A DNA stretch of 44,700 nucleotides from an uncultured bacterium (GTDB taxonomy: Bacteria; Planctomycetota; UBA8108; UBA1146): assembly GCA_913056395.1 (NCBI GenBank), contig CAJXMG010000022.1, positions 1-44,700 of the forward strand. The letters run 5' to 3'. Below the pieces are notes generated by a model, which ran no database searches, was not told the DNA's origin, and saw nothing but the letters and a program-made list of their open reading frames with translations. Below are positions 33,868-41,686 of the stretch, in pieces. Both the position numbers and the translations under genes were made by a program. Numbering within the stretch: position 1 is the stretch's first letter; each line of letters starts with the position of its first letter.

Positions 33868-34428
33868 TTACTTTTTGGAAACCCTGTTGATCACTTCCAT
33901 GGTGATGTCCAGTTCAGGTTTGGCCCAAACACTGACGTACACCTTGAAGTTTTCAGATCTGGAAACATTGTTCACCACCACATCGAGTTGGCGTTCGAGG
34001 GCGACCTCTTCGATCGCTGTACGAACAAGGCCGACCAATACTTCCCTGCGTTCCTGAAACTTGATTGCGAATTCTTTTTCGAGATCCTCTTTCTTCCAGA
34101 TCAACTCGGCATTCTTCAGGGCAAAGTTCTTTTCCACATCTCTGCGAGAATCGGAACCCGGAGTCAGCTGCTGCGCCTCCTGCTCCAACTTGCGAAGATC
34201 CGCTTCCAAAGAGCGTAGTTGATTCTCCATCGACGCCCTGAGGGCATTAAACTCTTCGGTGATCGCTTTTCCCTGTGGAATCTGATCCAGAACGATCTGG
34301 ACGTCACAAACTCCAATTCGATGGGTTTCCATCTGATAGGGAACACCGAGAAGCCCCGCTCCCCATGAAAGAGTCAAAAGGGCAATCACGCCTAAACTGA
34401 CCAAAAGGCTCTGGGATGAGAGTTTCAT
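33868..34428 (-). CDS. OmpH/Skp-family periplasmic chaperone
   Basis: This 186-residue protein has an N-terminal signal or anchor (about 1-30; SLLVSLGVIALLTLSWGAGL). A short beta start follows (IGVCDVQIVLDQIPQGKAIT), then a long charged coiled coil (about 60-150) and a C-terminal strand region (LDVVVNNVSRSENFKVYVSV). This is the OmpH/Skp layout; Skp holds outer-membrane proteins in the periplasm. The ATG at 34428 has AGGAG four bases upstream. It precedes lpxC-fabZ, in line with the conserved skp-lpx-fabZ order of Gram-negative genomes, but the BamA gene normally before it is replaced here by dnaB. Confidence 0.85.
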   Translation of the reverse strand: MKLSSQSLLVSLGVIALLTLSWGAGLLGVPYQMETHRIGVCDVQIVLDQIPQGKAITEEFNALRASMENQLRSLEADLRKLEQEAQQLTPGSDSRRDVEKNFALKNAELIWKKEDLEKEFAIKFQERREVLVGLVRTAIEEVALERQLDVVVNNVSRSENFKVYVSVWAKPELDITMEVINRVSKK

Positions 34429-34447
34429 GATTCTCCTGTTCGCTTTT

Positions 34448-35794
34448 CTAAAATGCGTCACTCGGAAGAGAGGGATTGGCAAAGGTCAAAGTTTCTCCTC
34501 TAAATGCCAGAGGAATGTTATCTGTCTGGCCTTTTCGGTGCTTCGCAACGATGACTTCGGCCATGCCTTTGGCGTCCTCTTTCTCCGGTTGGTAGTACTC
34601 TTCACGGTAAAGCAACATGATAAGGTCTGCATCCTGTTCGATGGCCCCCGATTCCCGCAAATCAGACATTCGCGGCCTGTGATTGTCTCGGGATTCCACT
34701 GCTCGGGAGAGCTGCGACAGGGTCACCACGGGCACTTTCAGCTCCCGTGCCAATTGCTTCAGAGAACGGGAGATCTGCGAGATTTCTTGTTGACGGTTCT
34801 CTGTGCGGCCGCTGCCCATTTCCAACAACTGCAGGTAATCGATCACGATCAAACCCAGGTTGTGTTTATTGTGCATCATTCGGGCTCTCGATCGAATCGA
34901 CATGGCGTTCAAACCGGGTGAATCGTCGATAAAGATCGGAGCATTCGACAGTTGGGTGGAAGTGGCGATCAGTCGATCCCAGTCCTGATCTGTCAGTTTG
35001 TTTTTATAGAGGCGATCGGCGGCCACACCTGAGGCGTTGCACAGCATACTTGCTGCAATTTGGTCGTAACTCATCTCCAGGCTGAAGACCGCCACGGGGA
35101 TCTGGTTTCGAAAAGCTGCATTGAGAGCCACGTTCAGACTGAAAGTGGTTTTACCCATGGCCGGTCGACCAGCAATAATCACAAGATCTGTTTGTTGAAG
35201 GCCGCTCGTCAACTCATCCAGTCGCTTGAATCCCGTCAATACACCGGGTGCTTCACCTCGCTCCCGTTGATCCACCAGATTGAAAACCTCTTCCAAGGAT
35301 TTCTTCATGGTGTGAACGTGTTTCCGATCGGTTCCCTCGGCGAGACGCAAGACTTCTGCTCCCGCTTCGTCGATCAGGTTGGCGGAATTCTCCTTGCCGA
35401 CACGGGCACGCTTTTCGATCTCATGACAAACGTTGATGACATTTCTACGCCGGGAGGCTTCTTTGATAATATGGGCGTATTCGAGGGCGTTACCACTTGT
35501 GCGAACCCTTTTAGGGAGCTCCTGGATATACTCGCGCCCCCCCGCCTCCTCCAACTGCTCTTCTTTTTCGAGGAGGTCAATCAGGAGAACCGTCTCGATG
35601 ACCCCTTCGTCGGCAAAAAGTTGAATGACATGACGGAAGATGACCTGGTGTCTTCCCAGGTAGAAATCGTCAGGCTTGAGTTGCTCGATCGCCATTCGGC
35701 TGACGTTGCCGCCATAGAGCAAAGATCCCAACAGGGATTCCTCTGCTTCGCGGTTATGAGGCAGTGTGGCCTCAGGCATATTTTGTGTCACCAT
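34448..35794 (-). CDS. dnaB: Replicative DNA helicase DnaB
   Basis: This hexameric helicase unwinds DNA at the replication fork. The 448-residue protein has the N-terminal domain (PHNREAEESLLGSLL, HQVIFRHVIQLFADEG) and the RecA-like domain with VLTGFKRLDELTSGLQ, Walker A IIAGRPAMGKTTFSLN, VAVFSLEMS, Walker B LGLIVIDYLQLLEMGSG and the Q/R region MSDLRESGAIEQDADLIMLL. I chose the ATG at 35794, preceded by GGGGA; a TTG 15 bases upstream is possible. It follows rplI, as is common in bacteria (rpsF-ssb-rpsR-rplI-dnaB), and lies 19 bases before ompH. Confidence 0.97.
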   Translation of the reverse strand: MVTQNMPEATLPHNREAEESLLGSLLYGGNVSRMAIEQLKPDDFYLGRHQVIFRHVIQLFADEGVIETVLLIDLLEKEEQLEEAGGREYIQELPKRVRTSGNALEYAHIIKEASRRRNVINVCHEIEKRARVGKENSANLIDEAGAEVLRLAEGTDRKHVHTMKKSLEEVFNLVDQRERGEAPGVLTGFKRLDELTSGLQQTDLVIIAGRPAMGKTTFSLNVALNAAFRNQIPVAVFSLEMSYDQIAASMLCNASGVAADRLYKNKLTDQDWDRLIATSTQLSNAPIFIDDSPGLNAMSIRSRARMMHNKHNLGLIVIDYLQLLEMGSGRTENRQQEISQISRSLKQLARELKVPVVTLSQLSRAVESRDNHRPRMSDLRESGAIEQDADLIMLLYREEYYQPEKEDAKGMAEVIVAKHRKGQTDNIPLAFRGETLTFANPSLPSDAF

Positions 35795-35958
35795 CGTTCC
35801 CCGCTTCAAACCTTGATACCCATGCCCGTTCAGGCAATCGCCAGAGGTTCCTTAACTTTTCCGGAGCATTCTTCATTCCTCTGTGAAACCTCAATAAGGC
35901 CAGAGCCATAAAGGTGGCAGGTCGAATGAGGCTTCAAGCTCCCGTCCAATCGACAAGC

Positions 35959-35992
35959 AGGCCCGGCAACACCATTTGGCATTGCCGGGCCT
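35959..35992. repeat. Perfect 11-bp inverted repeat between rplI and dnaB
   Basis: AGGCCCGGCAA (35959-35969) and TTGCCGGGCCT (35982-35992) are exact inverted copies around a 12-base loop. On the minus strand the following bases are GCTTGTCG, with no T-run, so it is not a classical terminator. It may attenuate or process the transcript between the ribosomal-protein genes and dnaB. The rest of the 269-base rplI-dnaB spacer shows no gene. Confidence 0.6.
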
Positions 35993-36063
35993 ACTGTCGC
36001 TAACAGTTCGTGCAAATTACTGGAGCATGCCCCTTATGGGAAGCACAGAGTCCAAGAGAGGTT

Positions 36064-36558
36064 CTATCCCTCTTCTGAGGCTTCTGCTTCCTCTTCGGAG
36101 GCCTGACCATCCTCGTCCGCCTTGACAACCCATACCTTGATGGTGGTCTCGACGTCGGGGTGGACATTGACATTGAGATTGTAAATTCCCAACTCCTTGA
36201 TCGGCTTCTCGAGCTCGATGGTATCAGGGTCGATCTGAACACCTTCGCCCGCCATCTGCTCGCAGATATTAGCAGCAGTTACAGATCCAAAAAGGTGACC
36301 CTCTTCAGTGGCGCGGGCAATCAAAGTGCAGGAAGCACCATTGATGGACTCTGCCAAAGTCTGAAGGTTGGCCAAGCGTTCAGCCTCCTGGGCCTCTACG
36401 CGTTTCTTCTGGCCTTCGATCCACTGCAGGTTGGCACGGGCCAACTCTACTCCCATACCACGGGGGATCAGGAAGTTGCGGGCGTAACCGGGCTTGACAG
36501 TGACGACGTCACCGAGGGCTCCCAAGTTGGGGACGTCTTTGGTCAAAAACAGTTTCAT
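36064..36558 (-). CDS. rplI: 50S ribosomal protein L9 with acidic tail
   Basis: The protein has 164 residues. The N-terminal domain (MKLFLTKDVPNLGALGDVVT, VKPGYARNFLIPRG) is followed by the long connecting helix (NLQWIEGQKKRVEAQEAERL) and the C-terminal domain (HLFGSVTAANICEQM, then NVNVHPDVETTIKVWVV). An acidic tail, KADEDGQASEEEAEASEEG, exceeds the usual end by about 15 residues. GGAAAGGA precedes the ATG. It belongs to the rpsF-ssb-rpsR-rplI cluster. Confidence 0.97.
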   Translation of the reverse strand: MKLFLTKDVPNLGALGDVVTVKPGYARNFLIPRGMGVELARANLQWIEGQKKRVEAQEAERLANLQTLAESINGASCTLIARATEEGHLFGSVTAANICEQMAGEGVQIDPDTIELEKPIKELGIYNLNVNVHPDVETTIKVWVVKADEDGQASEEEAEASEEG

Positions 36559-36574
36559 GACGCTGATCCTTTCC

Positions 36575-36781
36575 CTATTGCCCGTAAGGGATCAAGCCCA
36601 TGAAGCGGGCTCTGTGCACCGCGCGCTTGATCATGTGCTGCATCTTTGAGTTGCAACCGATCTGCCTTCTGGAAACCATTTTGCCGTTACTGGCAACGAG
36701 TCTCTGAAGAAGATCGACATCCTTGTAGTCGATGTACTCGCGGTCGGCGACCAGCGACCTTTTTTCCTTGCGTCCAAACAT
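36575..36781 (-). CDS. rpsR: 30S ribosomal protein S18
   Basis: The small-subunit protein S18 has 68 residues, a normal length. DYKDVDLLQRLVASNGKMVS and RRQIGCNSKMQHMIKRAVHR carry the family pattern, ending ARFMGLIPYGQ. The N-terminal zinc-binding cysteines of some S18 paralogues are absent. The ribosome site is weak (GAG). It lies between ssb and rplI. Confidence 0.97.
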   Translation of the reverse strand: MFGRKEKRSLVADREYIDYKDVDLLQRLVASNGKMVSRRQIGCNSKMQHMIKRAVHRARFMGLIPYGQ

Positions 36782-36806
36782 TTCAAAATCTCATTTCAAT
36801 TTTTAA

Positions 36807-37250
36807 TTAGAAGGGCACTTCGTCGTTGAAAGTTTCGCCCTGAGGGAATCCGCCACCACTGGGGGCAGACTCTCCGCTGCTGGATCCTCCAAAGGAGTCT
36901 CCCTGCTGCGGTCCATTTCCGCCGGATCGGGGCATGAAATTGACGCGCTCAGCCACAACCTTGAGCTTGTTGCGATTGTTGCCGTCCTTGTCCTGCCACT
37001 GGTCCAGCTTCAGGCGTCCTTCGATCAGCACGCCGCTCCCCTTGGAAAGGTATTGGTTGCAGGTTTCAGCCTGCCGCCCCCAAACGTCGACATCGACGAA
37101 GGTGGTTTCCTTTTCCTTTTCCTGGCTTCCTGCACGGGAAAAAGTTCTGTTACTGGCGATACCAAGGGTCACGACAGATGTCGATCCAGCCATTCTCAAT
37201 TCAGGGTCTCTGGTCAAATTGCCAGCAAGAAAAACTTTATTGAACTCCAT
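36807..37250 (-). CDS. ssb: Single-stranded DNA-binding protein
   Basis: The protein has 147 residues. The OB fold covers about 1-105 (FNKVFLAGNLTRDPELRMAG, TTFVDVDVWGRQAETCNQYL, SKGSGVLIEGRLKLDQW, KLKVVAERVNFM). A Gly/Ser-rich linker follows, then the acidic tip NDEVPF that recruits partner proteins in the same way as DDDIPF in E. coli. GAGG precedes the ATG. It lies between rpsF and rpsR, where S6-S18 and SSB are co-expressed in many bacteria. Confidence 0.97.
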   Translation of the reverse strand: MEFNKVFLAGNLTRDPELRMAGSTSVVTLGIASNRTFSRAGSQEKEKETTFVDVDVWGRQAETCNQYLSKGSGVLIEGRLKLDQWQDKDGNNRNKLKVVAERVNFMPRSGGNGPQQGDSFGGSSSGESAPSGGGFPQGETFNDEVPF

Positions 37251-37262
37251 GGAAGCCTCTTT

Positions 37263-37778
37263 CTATTCCTTCTCTTCCTCTTCACCTGCTCCGGCGTCAT
37301 GCTCGACGGCGACAGGCTCCTCCGCGGCTTCTGATTCTCCAGAATCCGCTGCAGCTTCATCGGCGGCAGCTTCATCTGCAGCCGCTTCCTCAGCGGGTGC
37401 TTCAGCTGCGGTCTCTTCAGCAGCAGGCTCAGGCTCTGCTGCCCGACGCTCCGCCACTTCCTGACGACGCTTCATCTCTTCCTCCAGGAAAGTTTCCTGA
37501 ACAAAGAGACAACGCATGATCTTTTCACTGAGCTGGGCGTCGTTGCGCATGCCAACGATGCTTTGCGTATCAGCGCGGAAGTAGACGAGGAAATAGACAC
37601 CGCGCTTGGTGCCATTGATCTCGTAGGCGAGACGCTGCTCGGGCCACTTCTCGCTGTACTCGATGGAACCGCCATGATTGGTCACGATTCCGGTCATCAG
37701 GGCCTCCAACTCGGCCCAATTCTGGGATGCAACAGAGGCATCCACGAGGAACAGTCCCTCGTAAAGTCTTTCGGTCAA
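37263..37778 (-). CDS. rpsF: 30S ribosomal protein S6 with long acidic Ala/Glu tail
   Basis: The S6 core fills about 1-105: ERLYEGLFLVDASVASQNWA, GSIEYSEKWPEQRLAYEING, KRGVYFLVYFRADTQSIVGM and IMRCLFVQETFLEEEMKRR. The remaining 65 residues are an acidic Ala/Glu tail with AADEA-type repeats (around 135-150), ending AGAGEEEEKE. The whole protein has 171 residues against about 100 in most species. I chose the TTG start at 37778, with GGAG six bases upstream; the longer frame is not family-like. It is the first of the S6-SSB-S18-L9 group and follows pth. Confidence 0.95.
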   Translation of the reverse strand: MTERLYEGLFLVDASVASQNWAELEALMTGIVTNHGGSIEYSEKWPEQRLAYEINGTKRGVYFLVYFRADTQSIVGMRNDAQLSEKIMRCLFVQETFLEEEMKRRQEVAERRAAEPEPAAEETAAEAPAEEAAADEAAADEAAADSGESEAAEEPVAVEHDAGAGEEEEKE

Positions 37779-37885
37779 GGTGATCTCCTTTGCAGATCGG
37801 GATACGTGAAGTCGCCCCCCCGTGACCAACAGGGAATCTCTGCCACTTCACACCAGTATTTCAAACAGTTTCACCCTCACTCTTC

Positions 37886-38494
37886 TCATTCGGAGAGGTC
37901 GGGAAGCGGGCCATTGTAACGAAGGGCAGCATTTTTGGCACCCTGAACTGCCCAGCAAAGTGCACTTTCGGACGCACGGGCCAGAGAAGCCTCAAAGAGG
38001 GGCTTCTGATCCTCTGGAGGAGGTTTGAGGACGAAATCCTCGACCGCCTCCCCTTCCGCCGGACGCCCGACACCGACTCTGCAACGGCAGAAACGATCAG
38101 TGCCCAGATGTTCGATCAGATTTTGAAGCCCCCGGTGACCTCCGGAAGAGCCTCCTGGTCGAATCCGGAGAACCCCCGGGGCCAGATCGAGATCGTCGAC
38201 CACCACGAGCAGATCCCCGATTTCAACGTTCCACTTGCGCAGATACCCCTTCACCGGAGGCCCGCTCAAATTCATGAAGGTCTGGGGCTGGAGCAAATGG
38301 ACAGGTCTGCCCTTCCAGCGGGTTTGCCAGAAGAATAGATCGGGTTGCTCACCGGATTCACAGTCCAGCTTCCGAACGAGCCGATTGATGACTTCGAAAC
38401 CGGCATTGTGGACGGTACCGGAATAAGAATCTCCCGGATTGCCCAGGCCTGCGATGACGCAGGGACGAGAGCGATCCGGGAGAGAATGATTCAC
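37886..38494 (-). CDS. pth: Peptidyl-tRNA hydrolase
   Basis: Pth recycles peptidyl-tRNA that drops off the ribosome. The 202-residue protein has CVIAGLGNPGDSYSGTVHNA with the conserved Asn and catalytic His, LLQPQTFMNLSGPPV with the second Asn, and VVVDDLDLAPGVLRIRPGGS with the Asp, then GGHRGLQNLIEHLG. The length is normal. It lies 32 bases after the L25 gene, a conserved pairing in bacteria, and about 107 bases before rpsF. Confidence 0.96.
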   Translation of the reverse strand: MNHSLPDRSRPCVIAGLGNPGDSYSGTVHNAGFEVINRLVRKLDCESGEQPDLFFWQTRWKGRPVHLLQPQTFMNLSGPPVKGYLRKWNVEIGDLLVVVDDLDLAPGVLRIRPGGSSGGHRGLQNLIEHLGTDRFCRCRVGVGRPAEGEAVEDFVLKPPPEDQKPLFEASLARASESALCWAVQGAKNAALRYNGPLPDLSE

Positions 38495-38526
38495 TTTTTT
38501 GGTCTCTCAAACGTAAGGGCGTTGAA

Positions 38527-39078
38527 TTAACCGCCGCGACGTCCGTGACAGATGATGACCGGCGTACCGTCACTCAACAGGCACTCCACACCTTCGGGCA
38601 TCTGGAGATCACGGGCGCGAATCGACTGATTGGTACCCAAGCTCTCAATGTTGATGGTCATGGAAGCCTTGAGGTCACCGATCTTGCCACGCACGGGCAC
38701 ATGGCGGTAAGCCATGTCGAGGATTCCTCCACCGGCGACGCCTCGCGCCATACCTGCGGTCAAAAGACGCATCGTTGTGGTGATCGGCTTGTCGTCGCTG
38801 ACGCGGGCCAAGTCGACGTGAATCGCAGAGTCGCCGTAGAGATCATACTGAACCTCTTTGACAATTCCGGCTTCACTGGCTCCGTCACACTTGATTTCAA
38901 AATAGCGGTGGTGGTTTTCCAACGCCTTGTAGAACGCCTTGGCGTCGACTGCTACGGAACTGTTTGGCTTGCCGCCGCCGTAAACATTGACGGGGATCAT
39001 TCCCTCTGCACGAAGTCTGCGTGCAGCTCGGGAGTTGGTTGAATCGCGGGAGGTTCCCTCCATCACGAACTTGTCCAT
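38527..39078 (-). CDS. rplY: 50S ribosomal protein L25/Ctc
   Basis: This is a 183-residue two-domain L25 (TL5/Ctc type). The 5S rRNA-binding N-terminal domain includes SRDSTNSRAARRLRAEGMIP and VNVYGGGKPNSSVAVDAKAF; the C-terminal beta domain includes YRHVPVRGKIGDLKASMTIN and ESLGTNQSIRARDLQMPEGV. The C-terminus ends soon after VIICHGRRGG, without the acidic tail many relatives have. GAAAGG precedes the ATG. It follows prs by 66 bases in the typical prs-rplY-pth order. Confidence 0.95.
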   Translation of the reverse strand: MDKFVMEGTSRDSTNSRAARRLRAEGMIPVNVYGGGKPNSSVAVDAKAFYKALENHHRYFEIKCDGASEAGIVKEVQYDLYGDSAIHVDLARVSDDKPITTTMRLLTAGMARGVAGGGILDMAYRHVPVRGKIGDLKASMTINIESLGTNQSIRARDLQMPEGVECLLSDGTPVIICHGRRGG

Positions 39079-39144
39079 CTGTGGTCACCTTTCGGTCACA
39101 CCTGCATCGGTAAATTGGCAAACTGCAACAACAGCAGAAATGAC

Positions 39145-40089
39145 CTAAAGGCTGTTCCTGCCGATGGAAGCGGATTTGTGAATCTGTCGAATGGCATTGC
39201 CGAAAGCAGGAGCACACGACAGAACCGATACCCTATCACTGGAAATCTTTCCGTCTACCGGAATGGTGTCCACAAAGGCAAACTCCTGAGCCGGGGAGGC
39301 AAGGAGCCTCTCGACTGCTGGACCGCACAATACCGGGTGTGTACACGCCAGAATCACCGATTTGGCCCCTTTATCGAGGACCAGACGGGCCGCTTCGGTG
39401 ATCGAGCCACCAGTGGCAATGACGTCATCCGCCAAAATCGCGTTCATTCCGGCCACATCGCCGATGATAAAGCCGATTTCGGTCTTTTCACCGCTGACCC
39501 GTCTTTTGTCGACGGTGGCCAGGCGGGCACCCAATCCGCGGCTGTAGGCACGGGCCATCTTGATGGCACCCACGTCCGGGCTGACGACGACGAGATCGTC
39601 CATCTCTTTCTTGCGAAAATGGTCGACGATAATCGACCCTGCATAGACGTGATCTACCGGGATGTCGAAGAAGCCTTGAATCTGTTCGCAGTGCAGATCC
39701 ATCGTCACCACACGATCTGCTCCGGCGGCAACAATCAGGTTGGCCACCATTTTTGCAGTGATCGGTACACGGGCCCCCTGCTCACGGCGGTCTTGTCGGG
39801 CGTAACCAAAGTAGGGAATCACGGCAGTGATGCGAGCAGCGGAAGAACGCTTGACGCAGTCGATCATCACCAGCAGTTCCATCAGGTTTTCATTCACCGG
39901 TGGGCACGTCGACTGGACGATAAACACGTCCTTGCCACGTACGTCTTCACCGAGCGAGACAGAGATTTCACCATCCGGAAAACGGGTGACCTCTGCACGG
40001 CCGGGCTCCAGTCCCAAATCGTTGCAGATGTCTGCAGCAAGGGTGTGATTCGAATTTCCGTTCAAAACCACCATCGTGTCGGAAAGCAT
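39145..40089 (-). CDS. prs: Ribose-phosphate pyrophosphokinase
   Basis: This enzyme makes PRPP from ribose-5-phosphate and ATP, for nucleotide, His and Trp synthesis. The 314-residue protein has the standard length. It shows LNGNSNHTLAADICNDLG at the N-terminus, FGYARQDRREQGARVPITAK, VVTMDLHCEQIQGFFDIP, VVVSPDVGAIKMARAY and the PRPP loop ILADDVIATGGSI. The ATG overlaps the glmU stop (TGATG). It lies in the conserved glmU-prs-rplY-pth order. Confidence 0.98.
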   Translation of the reverse strand: MLSDTMVVLNGNSNHTLAADICNDLGLEPGRAEVTRFPDGEISVSLGEDVRGKDVFIVQSTCPPVNENLMELLVMIDCVKRSSAARITAVIPYFGYARQDRREQGARVPITAKMVANLIVAAGADRVVTMDLHCEQIQGFFDIPVDHVYAGSIIVDHFRKKEMDDLVVVSPDVGAIKMARAYSRGLGARLATVDKRRVSGEKTEIGFIIGDVAGMNAILADDVIATGGSITEAARLVLDKGAKSVILACTHPVLCGPAVERLLASPAQEFAFVDTIPVDGKISSDRVSVLSCAPAFGNAIRQIHKSASIGRNSL

Positions 40090-41420
40090 CAGTTCCCTTT
40101 CTCATCCTCGCAGATTTTTTCTCTGTCTTCTTCAGCACTCTTGTGAAGTCTTGCAGGTACGCCCTTGACCGTGGTTCCGGGTGCGACCGATTTGCCGGGA
40201 GGAACCAGAGCTCCCGCCGCAACCGTTGCTCCCGAGCCGATCTCTCCGGGAGCGACCACCACCGATCCACTGCCGATGAAGGCTCCTTCGCCGATCGTCG
40301 TCGGGTGCTTGTCTTTGCCGTCGTAATTGGCGATGACCGCGCCCGCACCAATGTTGGCTTTTTTGCCCACATGTGTGTCACCAAGATAAGCAAGATGTTT
40401 GGCTTTGGAACCCGTCTCCATGCGGGATCTGTTGACCTCGACAAAATCGCCGACGATCACCTCGTCTCCGAGGACCGTTCCCGATCGGAGATGGGCGAAG
40501 GGCCCGATCTCACAGCGTTCTCCCACACGCACCCCACTGCGGATCACCGTGTTCGGCTGGATCACCGTATCCTGGCCCAGTTCCACGTCGACCTCGATCC
40601 AGGTGGTCACCGGGTCGACGATGGTCACGCCCTGATCCATCCAGTGCTGCTGCCACTTTTCCTGCATCATGCGGGATACTTGGGCCAGCTGGCGGCGGTC
40701 ATTGACCTGGGCGAAGTTTGTGGAAACACCACAATCCCAACCGCATACGCCCATTCCGGCGTCGCAGAGCACCTCCACCAACCGGGTCAGATAGGCTTCT
40801 TTTGCGGAGTCTTCGTCAGAGAGATCCTCTTCGACCATCGGCCTCAGAAGGGGAAGGATTTTGGAAGGGTCGAAAGCGTATATGCCGAGATTGACCCGAT
40901 GAATTTCTGGTGAGCCCGGTTCGAGGTCCGCCTCTTCCACAATTTGGCTGACCGCACAGGTTTCTCCCGTATCGGAATCAGGTGCAGAAATCACCCGCCC
41001 CATGCCCCGCGGTTCGTCCACCGTTCCGGTCACGATCGTCATCGGTTGTCCCTGTTGACGGTGCGTCTCCACCAGCTTGCGAATCATTCCCGAATCGAGG
41101 TCGGGCAGGTCTCCATTGATCACAACCAGAGTGGAGTGACGCGGAGCAGCCTGGTCCAGCGCCTCCAAAAGTGCATGTCCTGTACCTCTTTGGGGATCCT
41201 GCAATGCCGTACGGACATCCGTACCTTTCAGATGCTTGCGAATCTGATTGGCCCCATGACCCACGACTACCGTGAGGTCGTCGGAACCGGCGGCGCAAAT
41301 CTGTCGGGAGACATGATCCAGCATCGGTATGCCGAGGATCGGGTGCAGGACTTTGGGAGTGGATGATCGCATGCGGGTTCCGCGACCCGCAGCAAGGATG
41401 ACGGCGGAGAATTGATCCAT
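40089..41420 (-). CDS. glmU: Bifunctional UDP-N-acetylglucosamine pyrophosphorylase / GlcN-1-P acetyltransferase
   Basis: GlmU makes UDP-GlcNAc, the precursor of lipid A and peptidoglycan. The 443-residue protein has the uridyltransferase motif VILAAGRGTRMRSSTPKVLH (about 8-27), the GTGHALLE loop and VVINGDLPDL. A left-handed beta-helix C-terminal domain carries RSGVRVGERCEIGPFAHLRS, AKHLAYLGDTHVGKKANIGA and VIANYDGKDKHPTTIGEGAF, as in other GlmU proteins. The ATG at 41420 is preceded by a modest ribosome site. It lies 33 bases after tRNA-Gln and shares a stop/start with prs. Confidence 0.97.
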   Translation of the reverse strand: MDQFSAVILAAGRGTRMRSSTPKVLHPILGIPMLDHVSRQICAAGSDDLTVVVGHGANQIRKHLKGTDVRTALQDPQRGTGHALLEALDQAAPRHSTLVVINGDLPDLDSGMIRKLVETHRQQGQPMTIVTGTVDEPRGMGRVISAPDSDTGETCAVSQIVEEADLEPGSPEIHRVNLGIYAFDPSKILPLLRPMVEEDLSDEDSAKEAYLTRLVEVLCDAGMGVCGWDCGVSTNFAQVNDRRQLAQVSRMMQEKWQQHWMDQGVTIVDPVTTWIEVDVELGQDTVIQPNTVIRSGVRVGERCEIGPFAHLRSGTVLGDEVIVGDFVEVNRSRMETGSKAKHLAYLGDTHVGKKANIGAGAVIANYDGKDKHPTTIGEGAFIGSGSVVVAPGEIGSGATVAAGALVPPGKSVAPGTTVKGVPARLHKSAEEDREKICEDEKGN

Positions 41421-41453
41421 GGCCTGGCCATCCCGTCGTTTGCTGCATAGAAA

Positions 41454-41528
41454 TGGCTACCCGGCGAGGACTCGAACCTCGAATGACTGGACCAAAACCA
41501 GTTGTGTTGCCAATTACACCACCGGGTA
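41454..41528 (-). tRNA. tRNA-Gln (anticodon TTG)
   Basis: On the minus strand the acceptor TACCCGG pairs with CCGGGTA. The D arm is GTGTAATTGGCAACAC, the anticodon loop is TTTTGGT on the stem ACTGG/CCAGT, and the T arm is CGAGGTTCGAGTCCTCG. The discriminator is G and CCA is encoded (41454-41456). It is read with glmU from a promoter at 41587-41616. Confidence 0.94.
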
Positions 41529-41586
41529 GCGGAAAATCGCGAGAAGGGCGACTGCGATCCCTGACGGACCGAACCACCGAGATCGG

Positions 41587-41616
41587 ATTCTAACGCAACC
41601 ATATCTTGAGCGTCAA
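41587..41616 (-). promoter_or_regulatory. Predicted promoter of the tRNA-Gln-glmU run
   Basis: On the minus strand, TTGACG (41611-41616) and TAGAAT (41587-41592) are separated by 18 bases. Both hexamers match the sigma-70 consensus at five of six positions. The transcript would start about 50 bases before the tRNA and continue into glmU, as no terminator was found between them. Confidence 0.7.
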
Positions 41617-41686
41617 TCGGAGCGGAAAGATTCCCACGAGAGAAATCCCGCTGACGGTCATCTCACCGCTGGACGGAGACCTGCAG

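Noticed and set aside
35959-35992. Intrinsic terminator after rplI
   Set aside because: The stem is strong but no T-run follows on either relevant side, so it is reported as an inverted repeat.
35830-36015. 61-codon minus-strand frame between rplI and dnaB
   Set aside because: It spans the inverted repeat, has no ribosome site and no protein-like pattern.
37320-37420. DNA tandem repeat or microsatellite inside rpsF
   Set aside because: The repetition is at protein level (Ala, Asp, Glu) with mixed codons. It is better described as a low-complexity protein tail.
39115-40146. Plus-strand open frame of 343 codons opposite prs
   Set aside because: It mirrors the codon pattern of prs, which is certain. 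No ribosome site or recognisable domain was seen.
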